A stretch of 64,000 nt of DNA from Blastobasis lacticolella (taxonomy: Eukaryota > Arthropoda > Insecta > Lepidoptera > Blastobasidae). The DNA lies in NCBI GenBank assembly GCA_905147135.1, contig LR990054.1:14731001-14795000 (forward strand), written 5' to 3'. This document shows, piece by piece, positions 1-11,034 of this stretch (positions are counted from its first letter, which is position 1; each line of letters starts with the position of its first letter). The notes below the pieces were generated by a model, which saw nothing but the letters and a program-made list of their open reading frames with translations, was not told the origin of the DNA and did no database searches. The position numbers and the translations under genes are program-made.

Positions 1-502
1 CAAAACTTACTTCACATTCACTATTTCGACACCTGTTTCACACAGTTAAATAACGGATTAATCTAAACATTATATATTTAAATAATAATAATACCATTAG
101 GTATTTAAATAATATAAACAACACCACATACCTTTACCACAGATCCGTACTAACGAACCACTGCACTATCGAGCTCGCCTCCCGGGCGCAAACTGAAGCC
201 ACCATTCGAACGGTCCAACAAGTGAATAGTTAGCTAATGGCCCACCTGTCCTAGATTGTAAACTTGACCATTGTTAGGACCGCCTGACTTGCAGTATTGA
301 CATTCTAAAGTTTACTGTTATTTTTATGCAAGTATAACCATCTGTTATGAATGTTTGTGTTAAGGGCAGTGGGTCGCAATTAAATAGGTGTTAACATATC
401 ATTACTTAGGGTCTTTTGTTTGGCTGGATACTAAATTGCTCGTTTTACGTTTAATTACCCAAGGGCTGCTTGTACCAAATTCTTAAACGAATTTAAGTTG
501 AT

Positions 503-1100
503 CATCATCTTCATCACAGCCCGTAACAGTCTACTGCAGGACTTAGGGCCTCCCCCATGAAAGGGGAGGTTATTGCCATAATCTCCATGCTTGGCAGGCG
601 GGTAGAAGATCGCAGTGTTGTAAATATTACAATGAAAAACGCTGCTGCCTATTTTCCAGCCTACGGAGACTCTAGATCTGTTGTATCGAATATAATTTTT
701 TCTTATATCAAATAGTAGGCAAACAGGCAAGTGGGCCACCTGATGGAAAGTGGTCACCACTGCCTATAGACATTAGCAACACCAATAGTATCGCCAATGC
801 GTTCTCTATCACACGTTGCTCTGGCAGCAAACAGGCAAATGCCCCACCACTGCCAAAGCCACGGTTCCCCAAACCCCCTCACCCATGAAGCACTGGAGAC
901 CTTACTAACCGGCAGAAACACAAAATTTAAAAGAGTATTGTTTAGCTGCGGTATTCTGAAAGGTCGGGCGTTCCCCAGTCGGGCGGCTCCAATTCGAACG
1001 GGATACCCCGCTATGCCCTACCTCTCTTATTAGTCGCCTTGTACGACACCCGCGAGTGTAAGGGGTTGGTGCTATTCTACTCTGCTGGACTCCACACGGC
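503..1100 (-). mobile_element. Family A retroposon, copy A1, with a nested insertion
   Basis: On the minus strand it begins GCCGTGTGGAGTCC at 1100 and ends with a GATGATG-type tail at 503. It is flanked by an 11 bp target duplication. About 337 bp of a different repeat (691-1027) interrupts its middle. Family A has no ORF and no clear tRNA box B; it behaves as a SINE or a short LINE-derived retroposon. Confidence 0.85.
691..1027. repeat. Repeat family F inserted in family A copy A1
   Basis: This segment (GGCAAACAGG, GTGGCCACCTGATGG-like, CATTAGCAACACC words) is absent from other family A copies and separates sequences that are contiguous in those copies. Related fragments are seen near 29895-29945 and 62640-62770. 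No ORF or clear terminus; the exact junctions are uncertain by about 10 bp. Confidence 0.65.
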
Positions 1101-1260
1101 TTTAAGTTGATACTTGAACAATAAAGTTTATACAAAAAAACGTTAAACGGTATTATTAAACGTGTTAAAGAATTTTGTGTAAGCCGGGCTAGATGTGTTA
1201 CATATATAGTTCGAGACATTGTAAAACCGATAGGTCTGTATTCTAACCTGTCACTATGTT

Positions 1261-1376
1261 TAAGGGCGGCTTGCACAAAACTCTTAAATACATTTAAGTT
1301 GATACTCAAATTAAACATGTCGTACACAAAAACGTTAAATGACATTTTTAAACATCTTTAAGAATTTCGTGTATTG
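1261..1376. mobile_element. MITE M1, copy 2, uninterrupted
   Basis: A roughly 116 bp element with imperfect inverted ends (CTTGCACAAAACTCTTAAA at the left, matching the inverted right end). It contains the empty-site version of the position where copy 1 carries family A. Confidence 0.65.
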
Positions 1377-4300
1377 ATCCTGCTATTTGTAGTATTTATT
1401 TGCTTTATTATTTAAAAATGTACACAATACGTAAAAATAACTCGATTTCAATAATATGTTTAACCAACTATAGTCAGAACAGAGTACAGAAATAGTGGAC
1501 CCTACGCCTGACGTAGTGTGCGAAGTCCTACCCCCACAAATCACCTACATCACCTCCACCTACCCTTTTTTGCTTATAAACCTTGCTCTTAAATAAAGGG
1601 CCTATTAAATTACGCGATATTCAGTCTGTTTTAGTAAGTCTAAGCGTAGTGTAATAAGAATAAGACATGTTTGTCAGTCTAATTAGTCTGCCCGAGGGGA
1701 TTCGGCCGCGCTAGACTAAAAATCGCATGGTGTAATAAAAGTTAGACCGTATAGTCAGCGCGCCGTTCAGTGTGGCCGCCGGCAAAACTACAAAAAGTCC
1801 GAAAACTAAGCAAAAATTACCCTTAAAATTAAATTTTAATTTTATTTGAACTAATATTTTTGGTTTTCATTATAAGTAAGATACCTAATTATTATTTTTT
1901 TCTAGATATCATGGAAATATGTCATTTATGGAAACGGACGAAAGATAATTTTTATGCTATTGCATAGCTTTTATCGCAGGCTTTGAGCGCGGCGAACGAA
2001 TCAAGAAATTCTGTAACGAAAAATCCTAACACCCCCCACTCCGACCGGCACAGCGGTGCGGCGTTGAATGCCGTGCAACGTCTAACGTTGTTTCAGTTCG
2101 GCAGACTTCGGCACGGTGTTTGTGTGCGTGCGACTAGACGTATGCGTGTAGACTAGCTGCTAACTGCTCATAATTGATTCTATCTCTTTTAGACACAATG
2201 CTAGGTGAGACAGCGTGCTTTTTGGCCGCGTCCACAAGTGAGTTCGAGCCCGCGACTAGTTGAACCTTAACGTGTATGTATATAGTACGACTGTACGAAG
2301 CTCGCATTAATTAGCTCGAATTAATTTTATTTGCCTTTATAGGTTACTAAATATTTACCTACCTAGGTAACGATATCACTACAATCGTAACTAGTAGAAT
2401 ATTTAATAAAGGACAATGTACCCGCTCGGAGCCTGAATTACCCTAAATCGGGTAAAAATACCCGTAACGGCAACTTTGAATGAGTAAGCGTGTGATAGCG
2501 AGCTTGTCTAATTAGACAGTAAGACAGTCCAGACTGAATATCGCGTAGTCTAATAAGCTCTTAACTCTATCTATTGTAGATAGGGAATTGATTTGTCATA
2601 AGTACCTAGGTATCTATGACGTGAATGGAAAAAAGCGCTAAATTAAAAAACTATCAAGTGGCATTGACTAATGATTATAATTATAATATCTAATTGTGAA
2701 CCTGTCTAATGAATTTAACTTTACGCTACTCATTATCTGAATTGTCATAAACCAGAATAAGTAATTATATGTAATTAATAAATTTACGTCATGGGCAGTG
2801 CTAGAAAATAGTAGTTTGATGCTGAGCGTCGCCAAAAAAACGTATATGGCTGGCTGACACAGATCTTGACCCTTAACCACTGATGTGTAATTTTGCTACG
2901 CTAACACTGACGTATGAATGGCATTCGTCTGTCTACTGTAGGTCCTCTAAAATATTCACCTATTGTAATTATATATGAGATGTATAGGTACATATAGTTT
3001 GGAAAAATATATTTCTTAGTTAACAAAGCCATAACTGCCAGAAATTTTAATGTTTAAAAATTAATTAGGTAAATATCAAATTATAATAATGGGATTTATT
3101 TTATCTTAGATTTTGGTTGCAATCGCACTATCTTGAACTAATCTACTTGTAACTTTTTTTTAAATTAGATGTGTAAATATAATTCGGAAAAATATATTTA
3201 ACTTGTAGTTAAAAAGTCATATGTTCCATAAATAATATTCTTAATGATCAAAAATCAATTAAATATTTTTATATTTTAGTTAATCCTTATATTGACATTA
3301 TTTTGATATTGAACTTGACATTTGATTTTTTTTTTCATTAACAAATTAAAATTAATTTTTATTTTATTTTTTATTTTTGAAGGGTTTATCAACCTGAGCG
3401 GATATTTTATTTGCGGATATATTTATTATTTTATAATTTATTTGTTTTTCAACTTTATTTTTGAAATTTTATTTTATAATATTAATTTAATTAAATAATA
3501 TTATATTTAAATAACTTTATAATTATAATTTATTGTTCAATTATCAATTTTGTCTTCAAAACAGTATCAATTTTTGTTATAAAAGTTACACTAAGACTGA
3601 CCATACGAATGAAACACGTCGCATCCGCCCGCGCAAAAACGTACTTCAGTGGTTAAGAGTTAACCATCCAATAACCATATCCATGTGGAACGAACCTATC
3701 CATGCTGCACTAGTACGCTCCTGGATATATCTGCTCCGATGGCAGATGAGTGATTTTCCCAGGTGATATTTTTACCTGTCTAGGCTGAAAATCAAACTGC
3801 TACATACAGATTGAACTATGTTTTTTTTTTTCAATATAGTAGAGGTCGTCTAATCTAAAATGACGCGCCGCACTATCGCATTAACGCACACAAGCAAGTT
3901 TAAAATATGGACGCAATACATATACAAATGCCGCTGTAATTGGTCATTCAGTTGCCGGTGAAATACAAACGTAGGAGCACGCGTCGTTCATTGGCTCCCA
4001 CACAGATGAAGTGTCGTTATCAATATTTGCACTCACACATCGAAATCAACTAACTAAGTAGTGGGGCTCGTCATTTTAGACTAGACGAGCTCTACCTACA
4101 CATAAATGGGTCAAAATCAAAATTTTGCAAAAGGAAATGCGTTACAAAGAGGCACTCTTTTACAAAGTGGAGTTGTAAGGGCCTGCCTATACAAATGTCT
4201 TAAACAATCATTGGAGTTTAAAAAATGTTCTAAATCCTAAAATCTATTTAAAAAACCCAAGAGAAAACCACATGTAATTATAATTTCTTCCTCACATGAT

Positions 4301-5373
4301 TTGTTTTTAATTTACTAATACATTTATGGAATAATTAATTGGTATACCCCGGTGAATTATATTGATAAATTAATTAAAGTGTAATTTTGACTTCTTCATT
4401 ATAACAGCAGTCTTATTTCCTTTTTGTAACGTTCTCTTTATAATGTTACTACAAAAGATGACAAATCGTTACAAAAAGGATCAAAATTCGCTGGTCAAAT
4501 ATAACCTTAAATCTAAAAAATAACAAATGTGCGTTTTTAATACAAATTGGTTTTACATTCAAATCAACACAAAGTAATTCTTTGTTAGTTTGAATATATG
4601 CTTCTAGTTTCACTTACCTTTAATGCAGATAACGAAGAGGAACTCGAAATTATTAAAAACATGTTTTCACTTTTTACAACACAAGTGCACCGCATGAAAG
4701 AAGCCGACAAAATGGCCGACTTACGGTGTTGCCACTAAAAGAATACAAATTTACCCATTTAATGTAAGTCACAAAAAATAACAAAATGGAAAGAAAATCA
4801 GGACATGTCATCAATAAGCATGTACTATAGTATGTATGTAAGGTATTATTTACTTACAAATATTACGTTATATTACCTTTTAGTACGTAGTATAATTCAG
4901 CGAAAGACGTAAAAATGAAATAAGACAGAATTTCTTCTATAGGAATAGTGTAGGGTCAGCTTAAAATATTTTGATTATTTAAATATTTATACAATCTAAG
5001 GTCTTACGTTCTCTTAATCCATCCAGACGATGAATTTTTCTAACAATACAAGTCGTTTAATTTTGAAAATTCATTGCAAATACCAGGCTACCTCACGAGG
5101 ACGTATTCGCTTCGAAAGGTAATACACAATGAAACAAGTAATATAATTATTTATAACTAAGGCAATGATTATTAACTAAGACAAAATTCTGGATATTGAA
5201 GAGAAAATATTGTACATCCCATTTTCAATTTTGGTGGTCTTTCTCCAACCTGATTTCACGGAGATTTACTGCACTAAAAGAAAAGTAAGTAAGTAGTAAA
5301 GCGTTCAATTATGTTTCTATATCAAAGCTTTTATACAACAAACTAATATAATTTAGAATATTTGCTTAAATAA
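1377..5373. other. AT-rich intergenic stretch with no recognised gene
   Basis: Very AT-rich, especially 3290-3540. The open frames here (70-77 codons) have no codon-like composition, conserved motif or plausible splice structure. The stretch 1980-2280 is richer in CpG but shows no clear promoter element. Confidence 0.6.
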
Positions 5374-5378
5374 GGTAA

Positions 5379-5403
5379 ATAATAATAATAATAATAATAA
5401 TAA
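5379..5403 (-). repeat. LINE1 3' simple-repeat tail (TAA/ATT)n
   Basis: About eight trinucleotide units directly follow the minus-strand AATAAA motif of LINE1, which marks its 3' terminus. Confidence 0.85.
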
Positions 5404-5514
5404 AATTTCTTTATTCAGGCAAAAGACCCATAAAATACATTCAATACAATACAATATAATAATAATAAAATGATTTACAATAATCGTACAAAAACAATTT
5501 TTTTTTTTTTTTTT

Positions 5515-8500
5515 TCATTTTCGGTTTGCGTCCTGGTGGACAGAGCGCCAATGTTCAAATATGGGACTGTTGTAGGACGTTTTGCACATTGCCTCGAGAA
5601 TTCCATTTCCAGACGCGAGCACCCGATCCCGAAACGATGCTACACGCGCCCGCATTACCGCGAAGAAATCCGGAACCCGCGCATCCGCAAACATGCTCGA
5701 CGCACTGCAGTATCTGGGCAGTCTCACCAGGATGCGAAACGCGTCATTATATTGAACCCGCAGAGTACTGAAAGAATGCCTGGTGAAACTGGTCCAGAGC
5801 TGACATGTGTAGAGGCACTGGCAATAAGCCCTGAACAAGGTCACCTTGACGGGCACACTGCACTTTGCGAAACGGCGAGCGAGCATGTTACTGCGTGCGC
5901 ACAGAGCCCTCCGCTCCCGCTCAATGTCGTGGTCATCCTTGAGGCTGTCCGTGAGAACATGGCCCAAGTATTTAAACTGCTGCACTCTCAGTACTGATGA
6001 ACCGTTCAATACCAGCTCAGGCACTCCATCCGGGCCTCTCCCCGCCTTAAACACCATCATTTGGGTCTTGGAAGAGTTGTACCTTAATCCGTAGGCACTT
6101 GCATAGCGCTCACAAATCAAGAGCAACTTCCTCAACCCTGCAATCGAGGGACTGAGGAGCACCATGTCGTCAGCATAGCTGAGGGTGTTGACACAAACCC
6201 CACCTACGTGACAACCAATGCTGGTGCCCCTCAATTCCTCGATTAACCCATTGATGTACAGGCTGAAGAGGTCAGGGGAGGTTAATCCACCCTGGCGGAC
6301 GCCGCATTCTAACCTATAAGCGCTAGAGGTCGTGTCGCCCCATCGCACATAATTAGTTTGGTTCCCGTACCAATACCCCAACAGATCAACAACCTTCTTA
6401 GGAACCATAGAGCTCTGCAGTTTGGTCCATAGAATTTTATAATTCACAAGATCAAACGCTTTGCTTAAATCCAAGAAGCACGCATAGATGGACGTATCGC
6501 GACTAGTATAGTAGTTTACTGTGTGCTTTAAACTAAAAATTGCTGTATCCGTCGAGAGACCGGGACGGAAACCAAACTGAGAGTCATCAATCGTCATGTT
6601 GTTCACCAGTTCCGGGCGCAGCAGTCTCTCCAAGATCTTGCCAACGATCGTGCCCAGCGAGATCGGCCGGTAGTTGCTCGCAGTTCCAAGGCTACCCGAT
6701 TTGTTTTTGATGATAGGCACGACCACCGTCCGCATAAGTGCATCCGGCAAATAACTATACCTTATACACTTATCGAACAGATGGGCGAGCCCATCACAAA
6801 TCAGGGGGCCGGCGTGGAGTATGTGCTCGATGCTTAGCCCATCATGTCCGGGGCTCTTCCCCCGCTTCATACTTAGTATTACTCTACTGACCTGTTCCGG
6901 AGTAAACTGTAACAGTGTAGTTTCTGAAGAGTCCGCACACTGCGGCGCGTCATCGGGCACACACTCCACAGGCTCAGGGTCTACCTTGAACCTGCGAGCA
7001 AACAACTCAGCTATTGACTGTGGGTCCTGCGTTCCGTCAACAGCTACTGGAAGCTTTTCCTTGGTTGAAAACTTTTTAGTAGTTTTCCAAAACTCGGAGA
7101 AATTATTATTTTTTCTGGCGATAGCCAGAATGTCCATTTTGATCGCTTCTTGATTATTTAAGCACCACTTAAGTTTATTTTTAAACGCACTACGCCTCAA
7201 TCGCATGCTCTCAAAGACAGCCCCTTCGGTCGGCCTACCCGCGAGTACCCACATCCGAAAATGCATCCTCGCGGACTGGTGACACACCTTTATGTGATTG
7301 TTCCATCCAACAACCTTTTTACGTTTGCTCTCTCCACCAGAACGCACATCCGATGACATCACCGCTCCTGCCTGCAAAACATTTATCATTTTATTATAAA
7401 ATTCGTCAATATGTTGAAGATGGTCATTCATTCTTTCACAGCTAACATTTAAGTCACATTTGTCACACTCTGCATCCCTACATTCATTCACACGAACCAA
7501 TTCAGTCATACAGTAATCGTGATACTTATCGATTTGACTAGGTTTACGTGAGCCCCAGATAATCCTACGTAAGGGATTCGCACTTTGTCCACACACAGTT
7601 TCATTAGTATTCAACTCGCCCAAATCACAGCTAATGACCAGTGGTAGGTGATCAGATGTCATCACGTCTTCTATCACCCGGGCCGACACGACGGTCTCCC
7701 ATGCTGCAGCGGTAGTGACGCAGTGGTCTAACCACCGTCGAGTCCCATGGAAGTCATTGATGTACGTATAAGTACCAGAGTCTTCGCCCAGCACACCCAA
7801 ATCTGCACAGACCCAAAGCTGATCTGAACAGTAGCTTAAGAGTTCCCTGCCAAAGCGCGCACCCGGGTGAGCATTGAAGTCCCCCATTAGATAAGCTAAT
7901 GGCACATCACTTTCCTCTACAATAGCGTTAGCAACTCCCATACAATGTGTAAAATTCGTAAGATTATCGGGCTTATCGCACGGCATATAAATACTAATAA
8001 CCAAAATATCAGGTACAGAAACTCGTACAGCCAAAATTCTATCATTATCACAGTCTATTTTGGTTACATTGGGAAATTTAGATTTCCTCCATAAGATCGC
8101 TAGTCCTCCATATGGTCTTCCTCTTAAGACTGCTGATGTCATGTCCAAGGAAGACGAGGCTACACAGCTGAAATCATCATCTATTTCATGGACAAGACCT
8201 AGGTCATGCGGCATGAGCCAGGTTTCCTGGAGGGCAATTATATCCGCCGTCTTACACAGCAACCGAACGTGCTCCATTGAGGTCTTTATATTGTTACAGT
8301 TAAACGTAACCATGTTGACTAGATTATTGTTATGTCTAGTTGTAGTACCCATATTGTCTTTTGTTTCGGTTAGCGTGCGACGAGTGTGAAAGCGACGGTA
8401 AACTAAACCCGCTGGCCAAAAATTTGGACTTAGGAACTTGTCGACCGTACTACGTGCTATTTCTATTTTGAAAGAGTTGAAATTTTTCTCCTCAAACTGC

Positions 8501-9450
8501 GGCAATAATGCCACGGATATACATGTCTCGCCCATTTCGGTTATATGCTTCTTCACCGAGTCTTCGGTACATTCCTTTTTGAGACGGGAAACGTAAATAG
8601 ACGATGTTTCTTCGACTACTTGTGTTGCAAGCGAACTCGACGAGTCCATTGATAATGTACCTCTCATATTTTTACGCTTGTTCTTATTTGTTACACGAGT
8701 AAATCCGTCATCGTCCGTGTTTACCATAGAATTATGTCTAGTGCGGGGCAAATTCTGCCCGGGCCGCCGGGAGTTGACAACAATGTCTCTGTATTGTGGC
8801 GCGGTCGGTGTAAGTAGTAGCGAACTTGCCGTTTTGTTCGGTGCATGAGCACTTGCGCTTGCACGCGCCGGGCGCTTCGGCTGCGGATGCACCGCGCGCG
8901 GGGTCCGGCCACCGGTACTCGCCGCGTTCGAATCGTCGCCAGTATTGATACGAGATTGTTTACGCGCGGAGTGTGCTCCGTTGTTTGCGCCGGGTGTGGA
9001 ATGCGGCCTGTCATTTATGCTCGACCTAATGATTGTCAGTTGTTCACGTATATCAGTGATTTCGTTCTGAGATACCGCGCCCATATTGAGTTTTTGTACC
9101 TCGGATTTAAGGAATGTCAGATCTTTTAATAGGCGGGTAACGTCTACATGGTCGAAGGTGACCGGGGGTAGACGGTTGAGGTCACGAGCTACAAATGTTG
9201 GATGTGCCTCTGGGTCAGTTTCCTTTAGCAACTTAATACAGTCCTTGATGTTCTTCTTGATCTTGTCTTCTCCTTTTCGAGACACGCAACGGAAACCGTC
9301 CGATATCGCGTTAAATAATATTGTTTTAGCATCTTCCACTTCGGCGTCCGTGAAGTTAGTGCCACAAATTTGTACAATACTGAGTTCGTCTAAAGTGTCT
9401 ATCTTGTTTTGTAGAAATGTCAAAAACTCATTTATTATAATGTTCGTCAT
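5515..9450 (-). CDS. LINE1 fused ORF1-endonuclease-reverse transcriptase polyprotein
   Basis: This ORF has 1311 codons without a stop or frameshift. Residues 1-355 are ORF1-like: a helical N-terminus with PPVTFDHVDVTRLL near 95-108, a basic Ser/Ala-rich linker, and an RNA-binding-like block with IYVSRLKKE near 285-293. Residues about 380-612 are an APE-type endonuclease with FNCNNIK, ALQETWL, GDFNAHPG and SDHLPL. Residues about 905-1110 are the reverse transcriptase with NYRPISL, FGFRPGLSTD, FLDLSKAFD, GVRQGGLTSP and the catalytic YADD at 1092-1095. It would supply target-primed reverse transcription. ORF1 and ORF2 are separate in most relatives; here they read through in one frame. The start at 9450 is the first ATG in an open frame. 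Confidence 0.92.
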   Translation of the reverse strand: MTNIIINEFLTFLQNKIDTLDELSIVQICGTNFTDAEVEDAKTILFNAISDGFRCVSRKGEDKIKKNIKDCIKLLKETDPEAHPTFVARDLNRLPPVTFDHVDVTRLLKDLTFLKSEVQKLNMGAVSQNEITDIREQLTIIRSSINDRPHSTPGANNGAHSARKQSRINTGDDSNAASTGGRTPRAVHPQPKRPARASASAHAPNKTASSLLLTPTAPQYRDIVVNSRRPGQNLPRTRHNSMVNTDDDGFTRVTNKNKRKNMRGTLSMDSSSSLATQVVEETSSIYVSRLKKECTEDSVKKHITEMGETCISVALLPQFEEKNFNSFKIEIARSTVDKFLSPNFWPAGLVYRRFHTRRTLTETKDNMGTTTRHNNNLVNMVTFNCNNIKTSMEHVRLLCKTADIIALQETWLMPHDLGLVHEIDDDFSCVASSSLDMTSAVLRGRPYGGLAILWRKSKFPNVTKIDCDNDRILAVRVSVPDILVISIYMPCDKPDNLTNFTHCMGVANAIVEESDVPLAYLMGDFNAHPGARFGRELLSYCSDQLWVCADLGVLGEDSGTYTYINDFHGTRRWLDHCVTTAAAWETVVSARVIEDVMTSDHLPLVISCDLGELNTNETVCGQSANPLRRIIWGSRKPSQIDKYHDYCMTELVRVNECRDAECDKCDLNVSCERMNDHLQHIDEFYNKMINVLQAGAVMSSDVRSGGESKRKKVVGWNNHIKVCHQSARMHFRMWVLAGRPTEGAVFESMRLRRSAFKNKLKWCLNNQEAIKMDILAIARKNNNFSEFWKTTKKFSTKEKLPVAVDGTQDPQSIAELFARRFKVDPEPVECVPDDAPQCADSSETTLLQFTPEQVSRVILSMKRGKSPGHDGLSIEHILHAGPLICDGLAHLFDKCIRYSYLPDALMRTVVVPIIKNKSGSLGTASNYRPISLGTIVGKILERLLRPELVNNMTIDDSQFGFRPGLSTDTAIFSLKHTVNYYTSRDTSIYACFLDLSKAFDLVNYKILWTKLQSSMVPKKVVDLLGYWYGNQTNYVRWGDTTSSAYRLECGVRQGGLTSPDLFSLYINGLIEELRGTSIGCHVGGVCVNTLSYADDMVLLSPSIAGLRKLLLICERYASAYGLRYNSSKTQMMVFKAGRGPDGVPELVLNGSSVLRVQQFKYLGHVLTDSLKDDHDIERERRALCARSNMLARRFAKCSVPVKVTLFRAYCQCLYTCQLWTSFTRHSFSTLRVQYNDAFRILVRLPRYCSASSMFADARVPDFFAVMRARVASFRDRVLASGNGILEAMCKTSYNSPIFEHWRSVHQDANRK

Positions 9451-9504
9451 GTTAATTATTTATCCAACACTCACAGTTCACTATCCACTGTTCATATGTA
9501 TGGG

Positions 9505-10385
9505 TGTCGCAGCCATCTGGTTAGATCAGCCATTTAATGAGAAGGCTAGTCTTTTAATTAAACGCCGGCATTTAGTTAAATGGCTAAAGTATAACTAGCC
9601 AAGTTGTCGAACGTAACGTCTAACTACTTGGCTGAACGTTATTAAGCCGTTTTGTTAAAGGGTATACAGATGGTTGGTTAGAGTGACCATAAGTTCGCTG
9701 GTAAACTTAAATGGTAAACTTTATTTAAGATAAAAGATAATGAGTTAATAAAGATCACTTTTATTTAAGAAAACATTATTAGTGGCAAGATATTTAATAA
9801 GTAGGTATACAATTAATTGTATTGTAAGTAGGTACCTATAACAGTATTTAACTCAGTAAAAATACTTAATAAAAACTTTAAATTTATAACTTATTTACTA
9901 CTTGTAACTATGTAGTAGGAACAACAGCAACAGTGCACTTTCTTATTTTACAATATTAAATATAAAATGACACAAAAGTTTGGCATTTCTAATTAAAGGT
10001 AAGTATAAAAAGAAAATGAACATATTAAGTTATCTTAACTCTTACTTAAAGTTATGTCAATTCTTACTTAAAAGCACGTAGGTGCCACATTTTAAATTTA
10101 GTTATAACGAAAAAAATACATTGCTTGCTGTGCGAGCTGTCTGACGTCAGATTTGTTTTGGTGACTACCAGCGCAGCAGTAGATAAAATTTGAACTAAAT
10201 TTAAATCACCTGCCTTATTTTACTTCAGCCGTCTCCAAAAGGCTGGCTTTAATAAGCCGAATAGTTAAACGATGAGTGATGTTAGTTAAATCAACGATCG
10301 GTCTAGACATTCAATTGATTGCCGGAGTTTAATTGACGGACTAGCCTTCTCATTAAATGGCTGATTTAACCAGATGGCTGCGACA
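9505..10385. mobile_element. 881 bp non-autonomous element with long terminal inverted repeats
   Basis: The first bases TGTCGCAGCCATCTGGTTA recur inverted at the right end, with near identity over about 47 bp and weaker similarity for roughly 150 bp. TGGG flanks both ends (9501-9504 and 10386-10389), which fits a 4 bp target duplication; TA just outside each TGGG is an alternative. There is no transposase ORF inside, so it is a MITE or foldback element of unassigned superfamily. It lies 54 bp upstream of the LINE1 start codon. Confidence 0.82.
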
Positions 10386-10513
10386 TGGGTATTAACACTT
10401 CGTTTAAATAACGCGATTGCGCTATGCAAGAAAGTGTGACGTCACTCATGCTACTATGCGCGTGCGATGAAAGCCGCGATCCGCGCGCCACTCGCGCCAC
10501 AAATAAGTATTGT

Positions 10514-10791
10514 GTGGCCGTGTGGTGTCCGGCAGAGTAGAATAGCACCAACCCCTTACGATCTTGGGTGTCGTACAAGGCGACTAATATTTCGAGGCAA
10601 AAGATCAAGAGCATCCATAGTCTGGAAAATAGGCAGCAACGTTTTACCATACCGTACCAACCATTGTTATATTTAAATTAAATACTGCGATCTCCAACCC
10701 GCCTGCCAAGCGTGGAGATTATGGCAATAACTTCCCCTTTCGTGGGAGAGGCCCTAAGTCCTGCAGTGGACTGTTACGGGCTGTGATGATG
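10514..10791 (+). mobile_element. Family A retroposon, copy A2 (9 bp target duplication)
   Basis: The full-length copy runs from GTGGCCGTGTGGTGTCC to GGGCTGTGATGATG. AAGTATTGT lies on both sides (10505-10513 and 10792-10800), a 9 bp target-site duplication. This copy helps to define the element's ends and its retroposon nature. Confidence 0.85.
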
Positions 10792-11034
10792 AAGTATTGT
10801 CCCTGCGAAATCGACAAATTTTAATGAGTCTTTTTACGCTTTGCTAGCTTCATCCATGAAGGTATGTTCTGGGTTACCTACCGCGTACCTTTGTTGACGA
10901 GTAGCCCAATATTTCGACTCAGCTTTAGCAAGCGACTTCGTCGTCTTAATCGTCTATGTCCTTCCTCGGAGCCTCCATCGTAAATTCTACCTATATTGGT
11001 TAAGCGGGGTTAAGAACAAAATGTAAAATTTTCA

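Larger units (their letters stand above)
456..1190. mobile_element. MITE M1, copy 1, split by a retroposon insertion
   Basis: The left part (about 456-502) and right part (1101 to about 1190) together match the uninterrupted copy at 1261-1376. They are separated by a family A element, with TTTAAGTTGAT present on both sides (492-502 and 1101-1111). Confidence 0.8.
5374..9504 (-). mobile_element. LINE1: intact non-LTR retrotransposon
   Basis: It has one long ORF, a short 5' leader and a 3' UTR that ends AATAAAG followed by an ATT repeat (plus strand 5379-5403). The strand polarity, endonuclease plus reverse transcriptase, AATAAA and simple-repeat tail are typical of the CR1/L2/Jockey group of insect LINEs. 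The exact clade is unresolved. The octamer TTAAATAA occurs just past the 3' tail (5366-5373) and again at 10404-10411, past the inverted-repeat element at the 5' end. It could be the target-site duplication, which would put about 18 nt of 5' UTR beyond that element; in AT-rich DNA this is weak evidence. Confidence 0.9.

Noticed and set aside
5470..6094. Plus-strand ORFs of 81-175 codons over the 3' end of LINE1
   Set aside because: They are antisense shadows of the LINE1 reverse-transcriptase frame, with no start context or known motifs.
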